A stretch of DNA of 64,000 nucleotides from Bacteroidota bacterium (GTDB taxonomy: Bacteria; Bacteroidota; Bacteroidia; Bacteroidales; F082): assembly GCA_018830105.1 (NCBI GenBank), contig JAHJTC010000024.1, positions 248,001 through 312,000 of the forward strand, read 5' to 3'. How positions within the stretch are numbered: the first letter of the stretch is position 1; each line of letters opens with the position of its first letter. Below, piece by piece: positions 18,562 through 27,647 of this stretch. Under the pieces are notes generated by a model that did not search any database, was not told the DNA's origin, and worked only from the letters and a program-made list of their open reading frames with translations. A program made the translations under genes and the position numbers.

Positions 18562-19563
18562 ATGCCAAGCAGGAGAAAATTTCTAGTTCAAACATTTATT
18601 GGCGGATTAGCAGCAGGTCTGGGGTGCAGGTATGCCTACGCCAACACGATGCTATCCGGTCAAATTATCCACAACACCTTAGCACCCTCGTTGCCAATAG
18701 TAATTTCGACTTGGTCGCACGGAATCGCTGCCAATGAGATGGCTATGAAAGTTTTAAAAAATAAGGGAAAGTCACTCGATGCTGTTGAGCAAGGTGTTCG
18801 TGTTTCGGAGGCAGATCCATTAGTTGAAAGCGTTGGATACGGCGGTTTTCCTGATGCCTCCGGTGAGGTAACACTTGACGCCTGCATAATGGCTCCCGAC
18901 GGCAATGCCGGTTCTGTAAGCTGCCTCAAGCATATCATGCATCCCGTTTCTGTTGCACGCAGGGTAATGGAAAAAACCCCGCATGTTATGCTCACCGGCG
19001 AAGGCGCCTATAAGTTTGCCCTCGATCAGGGCTTTGAACCAACAAATCTGCTGACTCCCAAAATGGAAAAAGCTTTTCAGAAATGGAAAAATAGTGGACT
19101 GCGCTATGCACCCAATGCAAATTGGGAAAACCATGACACTATCGGGCTTTTGGCGATCGACGAGCAAGGCGATATTGCAGGCGCATGCACTACCAGCGGG
19201 ATGGCCTTTAAGCACCCCGGACGTGTTGGTGATTCGCCAATTATTGGCGCCGGATTATTTGTGGATAACGAAGTAGGCGCAGCTACCGCTACAGGAGAAG
19301 GTGAAGCCGTGATGAAAACTCTGGGCAGCTTTTTGATTGTGGAACTGATGCGACAGGGTTACTCGCCCCAACAAGCCTGTGAACAAGCCGTGCATCGGAT
19401 CGCTATAAAACTAAAACCTCATCCCAACTTTCAAATTGGATATATCGCCATGAATAAAGCTGGTGAAACCGGTGCTTATGCCTACGCACCAGGATTTCAA
19501 TACGCACATTACCAAGGAGATAAAAACGAACTTTACAATTCCGGTTCAATGCAAAACCATTGA
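18562..19563 (+). CDS. N4-(beta-N-acetylglucosaminyl)-L-asparaginase
   Basis: Ntn-hydrolase that splits the GlcNAc-Asn bond, the last link between an N-glycan and its peptide. Self-cleavage occurs before Thr193 in NHDTIGLLAIDEQG; the second half carries GACTTSGMAFKHPGRVGDSP and ATATGEGEAVM. N-terminal PSRRKFLVQTFIGGLAAG resembles a twin-arginine signal, so the enzyme is probably exported folded to the periplasm. The 333 residues are normal. The gene is followed after one base by the hexosaminidase gene, so the two form an operon whose products act in succession on chitobiose-Asn. Confidence 0.93.
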   Translation: MPSRRKFLVQTFIGGLAAGLGCRYAYANTMLSGQIIHNTLAPSLPIVISTWSHGIAANEMAMKVLKNKGKSLDAVEQGVRVSEADPLVESVGYGGFPDASGEVTLDACIMAPDGNAGSVSCLKHIMHPVSVARRVMEKTPHVMLTGEGAYKFALDQGFEPTNLLTPKMEKAFQKWKNSGLRYAPNANWENHDTIGLLAIDEQGDIAGACTTSGMAFKHPGRVGDSPIIGAGLFVDNEVGAATATGEGEAVMKTLGSFLIVELMRQGYSPQQACEQAVHRIAIKLKPHPNFQIGYIAMNKAGETGAYAYAPGFQYAHYQGDKNELYNSGSMQNH

Positions 19564-19564
19564 T

Positions 19565-21436
19565 ATGAAAAATCCTGTTTACCCATTAGTTTTATTGGTT
19601 ACAACATTATTTCTACTTGCTTCCTGCAAGGAAAACACCTTTCAGCAGCTGAATATTATCCCAAAACCACACTCAGCTTATGCGACGCACAAAAACATTA
19701 CCCTTGATAAAAACAGCCGCATTATTTACGAAGACCCAAACCCGGCTTTGCGACTTATGGGAGAGGAATTAGCTGCCTTTATTCATTCAAAAAGCGATTT
19801 TCGTCCCGAAGTGGTGCCCTACAGTTTGATACAATCGCTCGAAAATGATATTTTTTTGGCAACCAACCTCAACGATAGCAGTTTCGGCAACGATGGCTAC
19901 CGCATAAGCAATTCGGGAGGCAAAATCATCAGCATACAAGCCAATGGCGGACAGGGAGTTTTTTATGGAATTCAGAGTTTTTATCAGCTTTTTCCGATCG
20001 AATTTTACCAAGCTACCGAAAGCAAATCCTCCTGGGAAGTCCCGATTGTAAACATCAGCGACAAATCCCGTTTTGCCTATCGCGGGATGCATCTTGATGT
20101 TGGGCGGCATCTTTTTCCGGTCGAATTTATTAAGCAATATATTGATTTGATGGCCCTGTATAAATACAATTATTTTCATTGGCATCTCACTGAGGATCAG
20201 GGATGGCGTATTGAAATAAAGGCCTATCCCAATTTAACAAAAACTGGCGCCTGGCGCAGCGAGACCATTATGGGACACCAATCGGAAAGACCCAAAAAAT
20301 TTGACGGTAAGCCATACGGCGGCTTTTATACACAGGACGAAGTGCGCGAAATAGTTGACTATGCAGCCTCCAGATATATCACTGTAATTCCGGAAATTGA
20401 AATGCCCGGACACTCCTCAGCAGCTTTGGCGGCATATCCCGAGTTAGGTTGTAGTGGTGGTCCTTATCAGGTGCAAACTCAATGGGGTGTTTTTGATGAG
20501 ATCTACTGCACCAAAGAATCCACTTTTACATTTTTAGAAGCAGTGCTCACAGAAGTGATGGCACTTTTTCCGGGAAAATACATCCACATTGGTGGCGATG
20601 AAGCGCCAAAAAAGAGCTGGAAGAATTGTCCTCATTGTCAAGAAACAATACGGGAAGAAGGCCTGGAAAACGAAGCTGAGTTACAAAGCTGGTTTATCAC
20701 GCGCATAGCTGATTTCTTGCAAAAAAACGATCGGCAACTGATCGGCTGGGACGAGATTTTGGAGGGAGGACTGCCTTCTGATGCCACAGTAATGTCGTGG
20801 CGGGGCACAGAAGGCGGTATCGCAGCAGCGCAAATGGGTCATGATGTAATTATGACTCCAGGAAGTCATTGCTATTTCGATCATTATCAAGGAAATTCAG
20901 AAACTGAGCCCCTGGCAATTGGAGGCTATACACCGGTATCAAAAGTTTATGCCTATGAAGCCATTCCTGCCGAGTTAAACCAACAAGAAGCCAGGCATAT
21001 ACTGGGAGCTCAGGCTAATGTGTGGACAGAATATCTTCGAAATCCGGATGCCGTAACGTATATGATTCTGCCGCGAATGGCTGCCCTGTCAGAAGCACTT
21101 TGGTCACCACCGGAGAAAAAAGACTGGAAAAGTTTTTATGATAGGTTACCGGCCCATTTCAGCAGATACGAAGCTCTAGGATTGAAATATAGCCGCGCTG
21201 TTGATCAGGCCAAAATACAAATTACTCAATCAGAAACCGGGGAGAAAATCCTGGAAATAAGTTCTGAAATCCCGGAAGTTAGCATCTATTACACCTTAAA
21301 TCCTTCAATCCCGGGTCAAAGCAGCCAACTTTACCAGCAAGCTTTTGATCCGAAAAAGGCTGAAAGTATAAGTATTCAGCTATTCAAGAACGAAAAGCCT
21401 GTTGGCGATCCGCAAATACATAGCCTGAATTACTAA
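19565..21436 (+). CDS. Beta-N-acetylhexosaminidase, GH20 lipoprotein
   Basis: Removes terminal beta-GlcNAc or GalNAc. ATG at 19565 gives a lipoprotein signal ending FLLASC (Cys21). N-terminal GH20b domain, then the catalytic barrel with RGMHLDVGRHLFP, HWHLTEDQGWRIEIKAYPNL and the catalytic pair Asp345-Glu346 in HIGGDEAPKKSW. The C-terminus (YYTLNPSIPG onward) resembles a chitobiase C-terminal domain. The frame is open upstream within the asparaginase gene, but the signal fixes the start. Co-transcribed with that gene. Its last four bases overlap the converging zinc-ribbon gene. Confidence 0.95.
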   Translation: MKNPVYPLVLLVTTLFLLASCKENTFQQLNIIPKPHSAYATHKNITLDKNSRIIYEDPNPALRLMGEELAAFIHSKSDFRPEVVPYSLIQSLENDIFLATNLNDSSFGNDGYRISNSGGKIISIQANGGQGVFYGIQSFYQLFPIEFYQATESKSSWEVPIVNISDKSRFAYRGMHLDVGRHLFPVEFIKQYIDLMALYKYNYFHWHLTEDQGWRIEIKAYPNLTKTGAWRSETIMGHQSERPKKFDGKPYGGFYTQDEVREIVDYAASRYITVIPEIEMPGHSSAALAAYPELGCSGGPYQVQTQWGVFDEIYCTKESTFTFLEAVLTEVMALFPGKYIHIGGDEAPKKSWKNCPHCQETIREEGLENEAELQSWFITRIADFLQKNDRQLIGWDEILEGGLPSDATVMSWRGTEGGIAAAQMGHDVIMTPGSHCYFDHYQGNSETEPLAIGGYTPVSKVYAYEAIPAELNQQEARHILGAQANVWTEYLRNPDAVTYMILPRMAALSEALWSPPEKKDWKSFYDRLPAHFSRYEALGLKYSRAVDQAKIQITQSETGEKILEISSEIPEVSIYYTLNPSIPGQSSQLYQQAFDPKKAESISIQLFKNEKPVGDPQIHSLNY

Positions 21437-21642
21437 CCGACAAACAGGTCGAACACATTGGCTAAGTTATTGCTTCCTACCCTGTAAAATTCTGTATAAG
21501 TGCAGTTTGAGCAGGTAACTGAGCTGAATTTTTTATTCTGTACATCAAATATTTTAGCCAACAAGCTTCCTGTAACACGAATTTCGCCAACCTCATACTG
21601 CCGGCTACCACATTTTGGGCAATGGTATTTTAATGTTCTCAT
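21433..21642 (-). CDS. Small zinc-ribbon protein
   Basis: Protein of 69 residues with two CxxC pairs, HCPKCGSRQYEVGEIR and VTCSNCTYTEFYRVG, which form a zinc ribbon. It resembles the COG3478 group of predicted nucleic-acid-binding Zn-ribbon proteins. Third gene of a tight operon with the SPFH protein and a ribbon-helix-helix-like protein (6-base gaps). Function unknown. Confidence 0.85.
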   Translation of the reverse strand: MRTLKYHCPKCGSRQYEVGEIRVTGSLLAKIFDVQNKKFSSVTCSNCTYTEFYRVGSNNLANVFDLFVG

Positions 21643-21648
21643 CTATCT

Positions 21649-21831
21649 TCACTCCTCTTTATTTGGTTCAACTGATTTTGCTTTTTTCTGACGTCCTGCT
21701 TCACGAAGGGCCCTGTCAATTATCCATTCGAGCTGCCCGTTAGTGCTACGAAATTCATCCGAAGCCCATTTCTCGACAGCCGCCAGTTTTTCTTCATCAA
21801 TGCGTAAAGCAAATGCCTTTTTGTTCGCCAT
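21649..21831 (-). CDS. Small Arc/ribbon-helix-helix-like protein
   Basis: Protein of 60 residues. A short strand AFALRIDEEKLAAVEKWA followed by two helices and NGQLEWIIDRALREAG matches the Arc-type ribbon-helix-helix fold; the Lys/Glu-rich tail is probably disordered. It sits between the SPFH gene and the zinc-ribbon gene with 6-base gaps. It may bind DNA and regulate the operon, or adapt to the SPFH protein; neither is shown. Confidence 0.8.
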   Translation of the reverse strand: MANKKAFALRIDEEKLAAVEKWASDEFRSTNGQLEWIIDRALREAGRQKKAKSVEPNKEE

Positions 21832-21837
21832 AAATTT

Positions 21838-22686
21838 TTATTGATACAAAGTTCCTGTATTCACTACAGGAGACGCTTCCTTATCACCACATAAAACAAC
21901 CATGAGATTGCTTACCATGGTTGCTCTTTTGTCATCATCTAATTCAACAATTTTCTTCTCGGCAAGCTGTTCAAGAGCCATATCTACCATGCTAACAGCA
22001 CCTTCCACAATCTTAAATCGTGCAGCAACAATAGCAGTTGCCTGTTGACGCTTGAGCATAGCCTGTGCTATTTCCTGTGCATAGGCAATATAATTAATTC
22101 GCGCCTCAATCACCTCAATGCCAGCAATATCCAAACGTTCTACAACCTCACGTTCCAGTTCAAGATTTACTTCTTCGCCTCCCGAACGCAGCGTAATCTC
22201 TGCATCATGATCTTCAAAGTTATCATACGGATAGATACCGGCTAACTTTCTTAAAGCAGCTTCGCTTTGTACTACAACAAAATGCTGAAATTCATCTACA
22301 GCAAAAGAAGCTTTATAGGTATTAGAGACCTTCCAGACCAATACCAACCCAATCATAATAGGATTTCCAATTTTATCGTTTACCTTAATTGGTTCGCTGT
22401 CGAAATTTCGGGCACGAAGCGATATACTGCGCCTTACAAAAAATGGATTGACCCAGAAAAACCCATTATCCTTAATCGTACCGCTATACTTTCCAAACAA
22501 AACCAATACGACCGCTTTGTTAGGATTTACAACTGTAAAACCTATTGACAGAAAAATTGCCAGAAGTAAAAGCAACACAAATAATGGTGACTTAAAAGCA
22601 ATCAAGCCGGCAATACCAGCAACCAAAAGCAGAAATACAACGAGCACCATTAAATAACCCGATGCAGCAACTTTAACTTTTTCCAT
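21838..22686 (-). CDS. SPFH/band 7 domain membrane protein
   Basis: Two hydrophobic segments in residues 8-55 (YLMVLVVFLLLVAGIAGLIAF, FVLLLLLAIFLSIGFTVV) are followed by an SPFH domain with VNPNKAVVLVLFGKYSGTI and NGFFWVNPF. A helical stretch with YAQEIAQAMLKRQQATAIVAAR then resembles the coiled-coil end of stomatin-like proteins. Such proteins form membrane-attached oligomers that organise lipids or protease partners. First gene of the three-gene operon; a -7 box lies 37 bases upstream on the minus strand. Confidence 0.9.
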   Translation of the reverse strand: MEKVKVAASGYLMVLVVFLLLVAGIAGLIAFKSPLFVLLLLLAIFLSIGFTVVNPNKAVVLVLFGKYSGTIKDNGFFWVNPFFVRRSISLRARNFDSEPIKVNDKIGNPIMIGLVLVWKVSNTYKASFAVDEFQHFVVVQSEAALRKLAGIYPYDNFEDHDAEITLRSGGEEVNLELEREVVERLDIAGIEVIEARINYIAYAQEIAQAMLKRQQATAIVAARFKIVEGAVSMVDMALEQLAEKKIVELDDDKRATMVSNLMVVLCGDKEASPVVNTGTLYQ

Positions 22687-22722
22687 GATGAATAAATTTA
22701 ATTTGATACTATTTTGATATCA

Positions 22723-22755
22723 CAAAGATATATATTTTTGTTTAAATCCCTTCAA
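22723..22755 (-). promoter_or_regulatory. Promoter of the SPFH operon
   Basis: Minus-strand -7 box TATCTTTG at 22730-22723 with a TTG at 22755-22753 and a 22-base spacer, close to the phylum pattern. Confidence 0.5.
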
Positions 22756-22874
22756 TAACAAAAAAAAATCTTTCATGCTATGAAACAATTAATTTTACAA
22801 AATAAGGCAGGGGTTTTACAACCCTTCTTTCAAATCAGCTGTCTATCTATTTTGTCAACCATAATTGGGCCTCT

Positions 22875-25835
22875 ATGAAACCTCTCTATTTTCTTGTTTT
22901 TGTTATTGCCATTTTTTTAAGCTCATGTGAGCAAAAACCGCAATCACCTGTCGATGCTGTTGATCCATTTATCGGAACCGGAGGTCACGGGCACACATTT
23001 CCGGGAGCAACAATGCCTTTTGGCATGGTACAGCTCAGTCCCGACACGCGAAAAGACTCCTGGGACGGTTGTTCTGGTTATCATTATTCCGACAGCACCA
23101 TTATGGGCTTCAGCCATACCCATTTGAGCGGCACCGGTGTTGGAGATTATGGTGATATCAGGCTGATGCCAACAACAGGGAAGCTGCATCTTGAGCCCGG
23201 AACAGAAGAAAACACCCAATCAGGCTATCGTTCGCATTTCAGCCATAGCAGCGAATCAGCAACTCCCGGATACTACAAGGTTTTATTAGAGGATTATCAA
23301 ATTCAGGCCGAACTTACAACCAGCGAACGCGTTGGCTTTCACAAATACCATTTCCCACAAACAGACAGTGCGCATATTATCATCGATCTTTTTGAAGGCG
23401 TTACTTCCGATCAAGTTCTTGACGCGTTTATACAGATTGAGAACGACAGCACAATAAGTGGCTACAGGCGCACAAAAGGCTGGGCAAACGATCAGCACCT
23501 CTATTTCTATGCCAGCTTTTCATCACCTTTTAAACATTTTGGCATCCAACACAACAATCAAAATCAAGCCATGAAAACCTATGCCCAGGGTGGTAAAATT
23601 GTTGCCTGGGTTGACTATAAAACAGCGAAAAACACACCAATATTGGTAAAGGTTGGCATTTCGGCCGTAGATGTTGCTGGCGCAAAAAACAATCTGAAAG
23701 CAGAAATCCCGCATTGGGATTTTGAACTTCAGCGTGGTAATGCTAAAAACAGCTGGAACAAAGCCCTGAATAAAATAAAGATAGGTAAGAGCCATAATAA
23801 AGAAGACCGCTCAATATTCTATACCGCACTTTATCACACCATGATCGCGCCAAATTTATACAATGACGCTGATGGAAGATACCGCGGACATGATATGGAA
23901 ATTCACAAAACAGACAGCGGAAAACATTACACCGTATTTTCGCTTTGGGATACTTTCAGGGCGCTTCATCCCCTTTTCACGATCATTGAGCGAAATCGCA
24001 CGGCAGAAATGGTCCGAAGCATGTTGGATATGCAAAGCAAAGGCGGATTACTACCTGTTTGGGAATTGGCAGCCAACGAAACACAATGTATGATTGGCTA
24101 CCATGCTGTACCCGTTATTGCTGATGCCTGGATCAACGGTATTCGTGACTTTGACGAAGAAAAAGCACTACAGGCCATGATAAAAAGTGCTAATCAAGAT
24201 CTCCATGGGCTAAAATGGCAAAAATCTCTTGGCTATATTCCAGCCGACAAAGAAAGCGAATCAGTATCTAAAACACTGGAATATGCTTATGATGATTGGT
24301 GCATTGCCCGTATGGCTGAAAATTTGGGCAATCAGCAATTAGCTGATAGTTTTTATCAACGCGCACAAAATTATAAAAACCTGTACGACAACGAAACCAA
24401 GTTTTTCAGAGGAAGACAGAATGGTGGATTTATAACGCCCTTTGATCCGGCACAAGTTAATTTTATGCTTACCGAAGCCAACAGCTGGCAGTACAATTTC
24501 TTCGTTCCACAAGATATCGGTGGTCATATTGATTTAATGGGCGGTGACGAGGCCTATGCTACCATGCTCGACTCACTTTTTACAGGTAAAACAGCAATCA
24601 CCGGACGAAAGCAAGCTGACATCACGGGTTTGATCGGACAATATGCTCACGGCAACGAACCCAGCCACCATATGGCTTACTTGTACAATTATGTTGGTGA
24701 AGCCTATAAAACACAAGCACTTATTCATCAAATAATGAATGAGCTTTATCATGCCGCTCCTAATGGCCTTAGCGGAAACGAAGATTGCGGCCAAATGTCG
24801 GCCTGGTATGTGTTTAGCGCACTGGGTTTTTATCCTGTTACGCCCGCATCAGGTCAGTATATTATAGGTGTGCCCTGTTTTGACAATGCTACTATTGAAC
24901 TGGAAAACGGCAATACATTCACCGTTGAAGCCACTAATTTTAGTCCCGATAATAAATACATTCAGCAGCTTACACTTAATGGAGCACCTTATCCCTACAG
25001 TTTTATTGACCATGAAACGATTCAGCATGGCGGCATACTGCGTTTTGTAATGGGTCCTCAGCCTGATAAAAGCTGGGCAAGTGAAAAAAAACACAGGCCT
25101 CAACGTAAAATTACTGGTGATCAGCTGGTTGCAACACCCTCTATAAAAGCAGACTCTAAAACTTTTACAGATAGCATTCAAATAAGGTTGCAGCATCCAA
25201 AAGCCGGTGCTCAAATTTTTTATAGCCTTGATGGCAGTCTGCCAACAGCAAAAAGTCAGGTTTACTCAGATGCCATAAGTTTAACAGCAAGTACCCAAAT
25301 CAGGGTTATGGCGAAAATTGAAAACAAGCAAAGCTCAGCTATCACTGGAAATTTTTATAAAATTCCGGCAGGAAGAACTATTGACTTAGCATCCAGCTAC
25401 AGCCCACAATATCCCGCAGGAGGCGATATAGCTTTGATCGACAGGCAGCATGGCAATACAGATTTCCGAACTGGCTCATGGCAGGGTTATCAGGGTGTTG
25501 ATTTAGAAGCAACGGTTGATTTAGGTAAAAGGCAAAAAATTAAGTCTATTTCGATAGGTTTTCTGCAAGATCAACGTTCCTGGATATTTATGCCGGAGCG
25601 TGTTCATTTTAGCCTTTCTGTTGATGGACGAAATTTTACAGAAATAGGTGTGATCCAAAACACTATCCCGGCAACATTGGATGGCAGCATCATCAAGCAT
25701 TTTGAGATGGATATCGTCGCCCGCAAAGCTCGCTTTGTAAGAGTAATTGCCACCAACAGAAAAGTTTGTCCTCCTAATCATCTCGGAGGAGGCGAACCAG
25801 CCTGGATTTTTGCCGACGAAATTAGTATACATTAA
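22875..25835 (+). CDS. GH92 alpha-mannosidase lipoprotein with accessory C-terminal domains
   Basis: Calcium-dependent exo-alpha-mannosidase family acting on N-glycan mannose. Lipoprotein signal ends FLSSC. The GH92 part covers about residues 25-735: VDPFIGTGGHGHTFPGATMP, GCSGYHYSDSTIMGFSHTHL, HGNEPSHHMAYLYN and GNEDCGQMSAWYVFSALGF. A chitobiase-type C-terminal domain follows at about 754-829 (FYSLDGSLPT), then an F5/8-type C (discoidin-like) domain at about 840-986 (LEATVDLGKRQKIKSISIGF) that may bind glycans. At 986 residues it is longer than a bare GH92 enzyme because of these domains. A plus-strand box TATTTTTG at 22733-22740 is a possible distant promoter. Linkage specificity cannot be read from sequence. 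Confidence 0.95.
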   Translation: MKPLYFLVFVIAIFLSSCEQKPQSPVDAVDPFIGTGGHGHTFPGATMPFGMVQLSPDTRKDSWDGCSGYHYSDSTIMGFSHTHLSGTGVGDYGDIRLMPTTGKLHLEPGTEENTQSGYRSHFSHSSESATPGYYKVLLEDYQIQAELTTSERVGFHKYHFPQTDSAHIIIDLFEGVTSDQVLDAFIQIENDSTISGYRRTKGWANDQHLYFYASFSSPFKHFGIQHNNQNQAMKTYAQGGKIVAWVDYKTAKNTPILVKVGISAVDVAGAKNNLKAEIPHWDFELQRGNAKNSWNKALNKIKIGKSHNKEDRSIFYTALYHTMIAPNLYNDADGRYRGHDMEIHKTDSGKHYTVFSLWDTFRALHPLFTIIERNRTAEMVRSMLDMQSKGGLLPVWELAANETQCMIGYHAVPVIADAWINGIRDFDEEKALQAMIKSANQDLHGLKWQKSLGYIPADKESESVSKTLEYAYDDWCIARMAENLGNQQLADSFYQRAQNYKNLYDNETKFFRGRQNGGFITPFDPAQVNFMLTEANSWQYNFFVPQDIGGHIDLMGGDEAYATMLDSLFTGKTAITGRKQADITGLIGQYAHGNEPSHHMAYLYNYVGEAYKTQALIHQIMNELYHAAPNGLSGNEDCGQMSAWYVFSALGFYPVTPASGQYIIGVPCFDNATIELENGNTFTVEATNFSPDNKYIQQLTLNGAPYPYSFIDHETIQHGGILRFVMGPQPDKSWASEKKHRPQRKITGDQLVATPSIKADSKTFTDSIQIRLQHPKAGAQIFYSLDGSLPTAKSQVYSDAISLTASTQIRVMAKIENKQSSAITGNFYKIPAGRTIDLASSYSPQYPAGGDIALIDRQHGNTDFRTGSWQGYQGVDLEATVDLGKRQKIKSISIGFLQDQRSWIFMPERVHFSLSVDGRNFTEIGVIQNTIPATLDGSIIKHFEMDIVARKARFVRVIATNRKVCPPNHLGGGEPAWIFADEISIH

Positions 25836-25912
25836 TTGCCCTATGTGAAACAATTTTGCCTGTTGAACCAGATAAATTGTCTCGCTCGACAGCTTTAAGC
25901 TGCTGAAACTGC

Positions 25913-25920
25913 TAAATTTG
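25913..25920 (+). promoter_or_regulatory. -7 box TAAATTTG upstream of the DMT transporter
   Basis: Exact TAnnTTTG match 19 bases before the ATG. Confidence 0.4.
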
Positions 25921-25939
25921 CAGCAAATACCTGCTGATC

Positions 25940-26800
25940 ATGTTATTTTTAATAGCTACCACGCTTTTTTCTACCGCTATTTTTATCCTGTTTAAATTAT
26001 TTAAACAGCACCATATTGATAATTTGCAGGCAATCATCGCTAATTACATCGTTGCCTCCAGTATTGGTTATTTTGCCTATGAATCCCAGTTTACACCTAT
26101 CGATATAATACAAGCGCCCTGGTTTAAGCTCTCTATTTTAATTGGAGCAGCATTTATCGGCGTATTCTTTCTTTTTGCACTCTCGAGTCAGAAAGCCGGG
26201 ATAGCGATTACTGCCGTTTCAAGCAAAATGTCGGTCGTGATTCCAACAGCAGCAGGATTTTTACTATTTAATGAATTGTTGAACCCGCAAAAGATCATCG
26301 GGATAATTTTAGCATTAATCGCCTTATACCTGGCACTTTACAAGAAATCAATTGATAAATTACCGTTTAACATCAGAATCATAATCTTACCCTTACTCAT
26401 TTTCGTTGGAACAGGAGTTAATGACTTGTTGATGAAAATTGCAGATTATTATTACCTACAAAATGATGTATTGTTATTGGTCTCCACCATCTTCGCAATT
26501 GCTTTAATTATTGGTTTATCAATATTGATTTTCAACTTATTAAGAGGAAAAACAAAATTAAGTGGGAGAAATTTTATTGCGGGCGCATTGCTGGGCTTAG
26601 TTAACTTTGGCTCCACTTACTTTCTTTTCAGAAGTTTGGAAATTTTTGACAGCTCCTACCTATTCCCGATAAGAAATACCGGAGTTGTAGGCTTGTCTGC
26701 TCTCACAGCTTTTCTTATTTTTGGCGAAAAGCTTGAGAAAATAAACTGGCTTGGTATAATACTGGCAATTATTGCCATTGTAACAATTACAACAGGATGA
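25940..26800 (+). CDS. EamA/DMT-type membrane transporter
   Basis: Integral membrane protein of 286 residues with about ten hydrophobic segments in two homologous halves, the layout of drug/metabolite transporters (AGIAITAVSSKMSVVIPTAA in the first half, FPIRNTGVVGLSALTAFLIF in the second). Substrate unknown. The stop overlaps the start of the IMPACT-family gene by four bases (ATGA). Confidence 0.88.
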   Translation: MLFLIATTLFSTAIFILFKLFKQHHIDNLQAIIANYIVASSIGYFAYESQFTPIDIIQAPWFKLSILIGAAFIGVFFLFALSSQKAGIAITAVSSKMSVVIPTAAGFLLFNELLNPQKIIGIILALIALYLALYKKSIDKLPFNIRIIILPLLIFVGTGVNDLLMKIADYYYLQNDVLLLVSTIFAIALIIGLSILIFNLLRGKTKLSGRNFIAGALLGLVNFGSTYFLFRSLEIFDSSYLFPIRNTGVVGLSALTAFLIFGEKLEKINWLGIILAIIAIVTITTG

Positions 26801-27411
26801 GTATTGAAGACACCTACACCATTATTACCGAAACCGGAGAAGGATATTATAAGGAAAAGGGGAGCAAATTTATTGCCCACGCTTTCCCGGCAACAAGCGA
26901 AGAAGAAGCCAAAAATGGCATAGAGGATATCAAAAAAAAATATCATGATGCCCGTCATCATTGTTATGCTTATATGGTCGGAGCTGATAAATCATGCTTT
27001 CGATCCAATGATGATGGTGAACCATCCGGCACTGCCGGCAAACCCATTCTGAATCAAATAATTTCTAAAGACCTCACCAATGTTTGCCTAGTAGTAGTGC
27101 GCTATTTTGGAGGTACTAAACTAGGTGTCAGCGGTTTAATAAGAGCTTATAAAACAGCTGCAAGAGAAGCGCTGGATCAGGCAACAATTGAAGAACGCAC
27201 CATTAACGAAATTTACGCGCTTCAATTTGAGTATCCGCTGATGAATGAAGTGATGCGAATTATGAAAGAGGAAAATCTTGAACAACATAATCCGCGTTTT
27301 GAATTGAACTGTTATTTTGAAATTAATATTCGCAAAAATGATGCTGACAGAATAGTAAAAAAATTTAAACAGTTGTACGAATTGAAAGTTGACTATCTCG
27401 AAACCAAATGA
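26797..27411 (+). CDS. IMPACT/YigZ family protein
   Basis: Protein of 204 residues. The N-terminal UPF0029 domain shows the signature VRYFGGTKLGVSGLIRAYKTA and the earlier NDDGEPSGTAGKPIL; a C-terminal domain of about 70 residues resembles the DUF1949 ferredoxin-like fold. The family is conserved from bacteria to the eukaryotic IMPACT protein, and its bacterial role is not settled. Translationally coupled to the DMT transporter by ATGA. Confidence 0.93.
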   Translation: MSIEDTYTIITETGEGYYKEKGSKFIAHAFPATSEEEAKNGIEDIKKKYHDARHHCYAYMVGADKSCFRSNDDGEPSGTAGKPILNQIISKDLTNVCLVVVRYFGGTKLGVSGLIRAYKTAAREALDQATIEERTINEIYALQFEYPLMNEVMRIMKEENLEQHNPRFELNCYFEINIRKNDADRIVKKFKQLYELKVDYLETK

Positions 27412-27574
27412 TAATGGGAAATTCAACAATTCAACTCTCCATTTTCGGATACTGATACCCCATTTATGACAAAAAAAATAAAATTTCAAGTTAAATTTTG
27501 TTTTTTTCTTAACTTTTTTCCATTGATATTTGTTGAAAAATAAGCAGCTCCTCAAACAATAACTAAAGCCAACA

Positions 27575-27595
27575 AAATCAGCAAATTACTGATTT
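27575..27595. promoter_or_regulatory. Dyad upstream of dnaA
   Basis: AAATCAG and CTGATTT form a perfect 7-bp inverted repeat around a 7-base spacer, 53 bases before the dnaA ATG. It could be a protein-binding site or a weak hairpin. The 236-base gap is very AT-rich and shows no clear cluster of DnaA boxes. Confidence 0.3.
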
Positions 27596-27647
27596 AAGGC
27601 GAATGTGCAGTTGTTAATTTTATATTAACTGGTTGATTATCAATTAA

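Noticed and set aside
22810-22826. Possible hairpin GGGTT-TTAC-AACCC before the GH92 gene
   Set aside because: Short stem with no U tract and no converging gene that needs a terminator; not supported.
6335-25835. Carbohydrate region as a mobile island or prophage
   Set aside because: No integrase, transposase, tRNA junction or direct repeats, and promoter style and gene spacing match the rest of the window.
27136-27555. Minus-strand frame of 139 codons across the IMPACT gene end and the dnaA upstream gap
   Set aside because: Mostly antisense to the IMPACT domain and low-complexity Phe/Lys sequence from an AT-rich gap; no family features.
27412-27647. Replication origin next to dnaA
   Set aside because: The gap is AT-rich and has T tracts and one dyad, but no cluster of TTATCCACA-like boxes could be seen; the origin may lie elsewhere.
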